Shown: one piece after another, positions 32,195 through 33,860 of the stretch
Numbering within the stretch: position 1 is the first letter of the stretch
Layout: each line of letters opens with the position of its first letter
Made by a program: the position numbers and the translations under genes
The notes under the pieces: model-generated
Seen by the model: only the letters and a program-made list of their open reading frames with translations
What the model was told of the DNA's origin: nothing
Database searches by the model: none
NCBI RefSeq assembly: GCF_003721225.1
Contig: NZ_RIZI01000175.1
Coordinates: 1 to 33,860 of the forward strand
Length of the DNA stretch: 33,860 bases
Direction: 5' to 3'
DNA from: Acidithiobacillus sulfuriphilus
Lineage (GTDB): Bacteria; Pseudomonadota; Gammaproteobacteria; Acidithiobacillales; Acidithiobacillaceae

Positions 32195-32797
32195 CTAATC
32201 TTCCAGGGCGCGCCGGCCAGTCAGGGCCCGGCCGAGCGTGCCGCGATCCACATATTCCAGTTCACCGCCCACCGGTACCCCACGGGCAATGCGGCTCACC
32301 GCCACCCCTTCCCGGCGCATCATTCCCCCCAGGAAGTGGGCCGTAGCCTCCCCTTCCACGGTCGGGTTGGTCGCCAGGATGACTTCGCGCAGGTCGGCTA
32401 AGGCGATGCGCTCGGCAAATCGCTCCAGATGCAGCGCCTCGGGCCCGATGCCATCCAGGGGCGAGAGGTGTCCCATCAACACGAAATAGTCGCCGTTATA
32501 GATCCCGGTAGCCTCAATGGCCAGGACATCCGCCGGAGACTCCACCACGCAGAGCACCCCATGATCGCGCCGATCCGAGCGGCAGATGGCGCAAAGATCG
32601 GCATCGGCCAGATTGTTGCAGCGCTGGCAATGGCGGATCTCCCCATTCGCCCTGAGCAGGGCGGCCGCCAGCAGCGGCATCAGTTCGCGCTTGCGCACCA
32701 GCAGTTCAAAGCTGATCCGCTGCGCGGAGCGGGGCCCGATGCCGGGCAAGCGCCGTAGCAGGGATACCAACTCGTCAACCGCCGCAATCCCGAACAT
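32195..32797 (-). CDS. recR: Recombination mediator RecR
   Basis: A 200-residue protein of the RecFOR pathway that loads RecA on gapped DNA. N-terminal helix-hairpin-helix LRRLPGIGPRSAQRISFELL, a C4 zinc finger CQRCNNLADADLCAIC, and a Toprim domain (CVVESPADVLAIEATGIYNG, NPTVEGEATAHFL). It ends with the usual ARGVPVGGELEYVD block. Length and order are normal. It follows ybaB by 3 bp in the standard dnaX-ybaB-recR cluster. Confidence 0.97.
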   Translation of the reverse strand: MFGIAAVDELVSLLRRLPGIGPRSAQRISFELLVRKRELMPLLAAALLRANGEIRHCQRCNNLADADLCAICRSDRRDHGVLCVVESPADVLAIEATGIYNGDYFVLMGHLSPLDGIGPEALHLERFAERIALADLREVILATNPTVEGEATAHFLGGMMRREGVAVSRIARGVPVGGELEYVDRGTLGRALTGRRALED

Positions 32798-32800
32798 TGC

Positions 32801-33124
32801 CTAGAACGGCAAATTCATGCCCGGTATCTGCAAGCCACCGGTCACCGCAGAAAGCCGCTCGGAACTGGTTTTCTCCGCCTGCCGCACCGCGTCGTTGAAG
32901 GCCGCCGCCACCAGATCTTCCAGCATCTCCCGATCCCCTTCGGCCAGCAAGGATGGATCAATATGGACCCGGCGCACATCGTGACGGCAGGTCATGGTGA
33001 CCTGCACCAGATTGCCGCCGGCGTTGCCCTGGACTTCCACTTGCGCCAGCTCTTCCTGGGCCTTTTGCAAGCGCTCCTGCAACTGTTGCGCCTGCTTCAT
33101 GATATTGCCTAAACCGCCTTTCAT
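32801..33124 (-). CDS. ybaB: YbaB/EbfC-family nucleoid-associated protein
   Basis: A 107-residue DNA-binding dimer-forming protein. The start [20 protein letters not shown] is followed by a coiled-coil helix, then [42 protein letters not shown] and [11 protein letters not shown], the full family pattern. A very strong GGGGAGGGG ribosome site precedes the ATG, and an extended -10 promoter lies about 40 bp upstream, so it may also be transcribed apart from dnaX. It is adjacent to recR (3 bp). Confidence 0.95.
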   Translation of the reverse strand: MKGGLGNIMKQAQQLQERLQKAQEELAQVEVQGNAGGNLVQVTMTCRHDVRRVHIDPSLLAEGDREMLEDLVAAAFNDAVRQAEKTSSERLSAVTGGLQIPGMNLPF

Positions 33125-33159
33125 GGTCTTTCCCCTCCCCCATCTCCGTAAAATTGCGC

Positions 33160-33168
33160 ATTGTAACA
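33160..33168 (-). promoter_or_regulatory. Candidate extended -10 promoter for ybaB-recR
   Basis: On the minus strand TGTTACAAT (33168 to 33160) is a TGn-extended -10 with TACAAT. No good -35 is seen, as is common for extended -10 promoters. Transcription would start near 33153, about 30 nt before the ybaB ATG. Confidence 0.4.
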
Positions 33169-33184
33169 GACGCCCCTGGAACCG

Positions 33185-33860
33185 CTATGCCGTAGTGGAA
33201 GCAGGCCCCTGGCGCTCGCCCTCCGCGCCGCCGCGGACGCTCTCGATACGCGCCGCAAAATGGTCCATGATGGCGCGCACGGTGGGATCACCGGCCGCCT
33301 GCGCCTCCGCCTGCAACTGCCATGCGGCACGGGCGCTGGCTTCTTCCTGGACCAGACTAACGCCCCCCCCTTCCGCTTCCAGGGTGCGAAAAGACAATGC
33401 CGGGGCGCTGCCGAAGTGGCGGGCCAAGGCCCCTTCCAGGGCCTCTCTCCCCGCTTCGGCCATGGCCAGATAGGCAGGCTCCACGGCCAGGATCACGGCT
33501 TCGCCGTCGCAGCGCTCGGCCCGGCCGTGGGCGAGGAAGGCGCGCAGGGATGCGGAAATGTCCAAGCCCCGCAGCACGCTTCCCCAGTCGCCCGGGGATG
33601 CAGGCGCTGCCGGCCTGGCGGGAAGGGGGGCAGCGATAACGGATGCCGCTACGGCCGCCACGGGGACCGGCTGGCGCTGGCTTGGCGGCGCCGTATCATC
33701 GCCCCGGCGAAAGCTCAACAGCCGTAAAAAGGCCATTTCCAGGGCCATGCGGGCATTGGGGTAGAGGGGAAAATCACGGCGCGCCGAAAGCAGCAGATAA
33801 TACAAGGCCTGCATCTCCAGCGGCGGGATGCTTTGCGCCAGCGCCGCCATCCTTTCCCCG
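33185..33860 (-). CDS. dnaX: DNA polymerase III tau/gamma subunit, C-terminal part (truncated by window)
   Basis: The frame is open to the window edge (codons continue through 33859), so only the last 225 or so residues are present. LEMQALYYLLLSARRDFPLYPNARMALEMAFLRLLSF is the end of clamp-loader domain III. It is followed by a Pro/Ala-rich linker (about 40 residues) and the tau C-terminal domain (DWGSVLRGLDISASLRAFL, AYLAMAEAGREALEGALARHFG, VRAIMDHFAARIESV). Position upstream of ybaB-recR confirms dnaX. Any programmed frameshift site for gamma synthesis would lie upstream in the linker or outside the window; I see no A-rich slippery run in the visible part. Confidence 0.9.
   Translation of the reverse strand, partial: GERMAALAQSIPPLEMQALYYLLLSARRDFPLYPNARMALEMAFLRLLSFRRGDDTAPPSQRQPVPVAAVAASVIAAPLPARPAAPASPGDWGSVLRGLDISASLRAFLAHGRAERCDGEAVILAVEPAYLAMAEAGREALEGALARHFGSAPALSFRTLEAEGGGVSLVQEEASARAAWQLQAEAQAAGDPTVRAIMDHFAARIESVRGGAEGERQGPASTTA

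Overview
The window looks like a chromosome segment of an acidophilic, chemolithotroph-like proteobacterium, most probably Acidithiobacillia (Acidithiobacillus or a close relative). This is inferred from the gene order dnaX-ybaB-recR ... mutL-miaA-hfq-hflXKC-hisZ-purA, an orphan dihydrolipoyl-dehydrogenase-like flavoprotein with a GNCLYEGC active site, and the generally GC-rich codon use. No taxonomic marker such as 16S rRNA is present, so the assignment is tentative.

Layout. Positions 1-1122: end of a CinA-type molybdopterin-binding-domain protein and a convergent secreted DUF2147 protein. Positions 1338-3525: a two-gene unit of a flavin disulfide oxidoreductase and a polyphosphate kinase 2. 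Positions 3526-5845: an unexplained 200-bp stretch, then (minus strand) an ArnT/PMT-type glycosyltransferase and a GT2 glycosyltransferase that has lost its C-terminal half.

Positions 5846-15967 are the most interesting part: a plus-strand phosphorus-acquisition island. It encodes a PHS-family (Pho84-like) phosphate permease, a PhoB-like regulator whose receiver domain lacks the phosphoacceptor Asp, ExbB, ExbD, a TonB-dependent outer-membrane receptor, TonB, and a large secreted beta-propeller/phosphoesterase fusion. Three promoters in it share one architecture: Pho-box-like heptamers at 11-bp spacing ending in TGTCAC, then exactly 10 nt, then a TATNNT -10 box. One drives the permease and one drives exbB. 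The third stands before a roughly 60-nt unit with a CCTCCTCCCC tract, a GC hairpin and a T-run, which is a candidate Pho-controlled small RNA or leader attenuator. The simplest reading is that the phosphoesterase releases phosphate or processes organophosphates at the cell surface or periplasm, the receptor with TonB-ExbB-ExbD brings a phosphorus compound across the outer membrane, and the permease takes phosphate across the inner membrane.

Positions 15968-16313 hold a decayed GNAT acetyltransferase. Positions 16314-18708 hold rnr (minus), a divergent tRNA-Leu(CAG) and a bidirectional terminator. From 18764 to the window end the minus strand carries a tightly packed, mostly overlapping housekeeping run: dnaX(partial)-ybaB-recR-amt-nnrD-bioA-CBS-tsaE-mutL-miaA-hfq-hflX-hflK-hflC-hisZ-purA. 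It combines DNA repair, tRNA modification, RNA chaperone, membrane proteolysis control, ammonium uptake, and biotin, histidine and purine synthesis.
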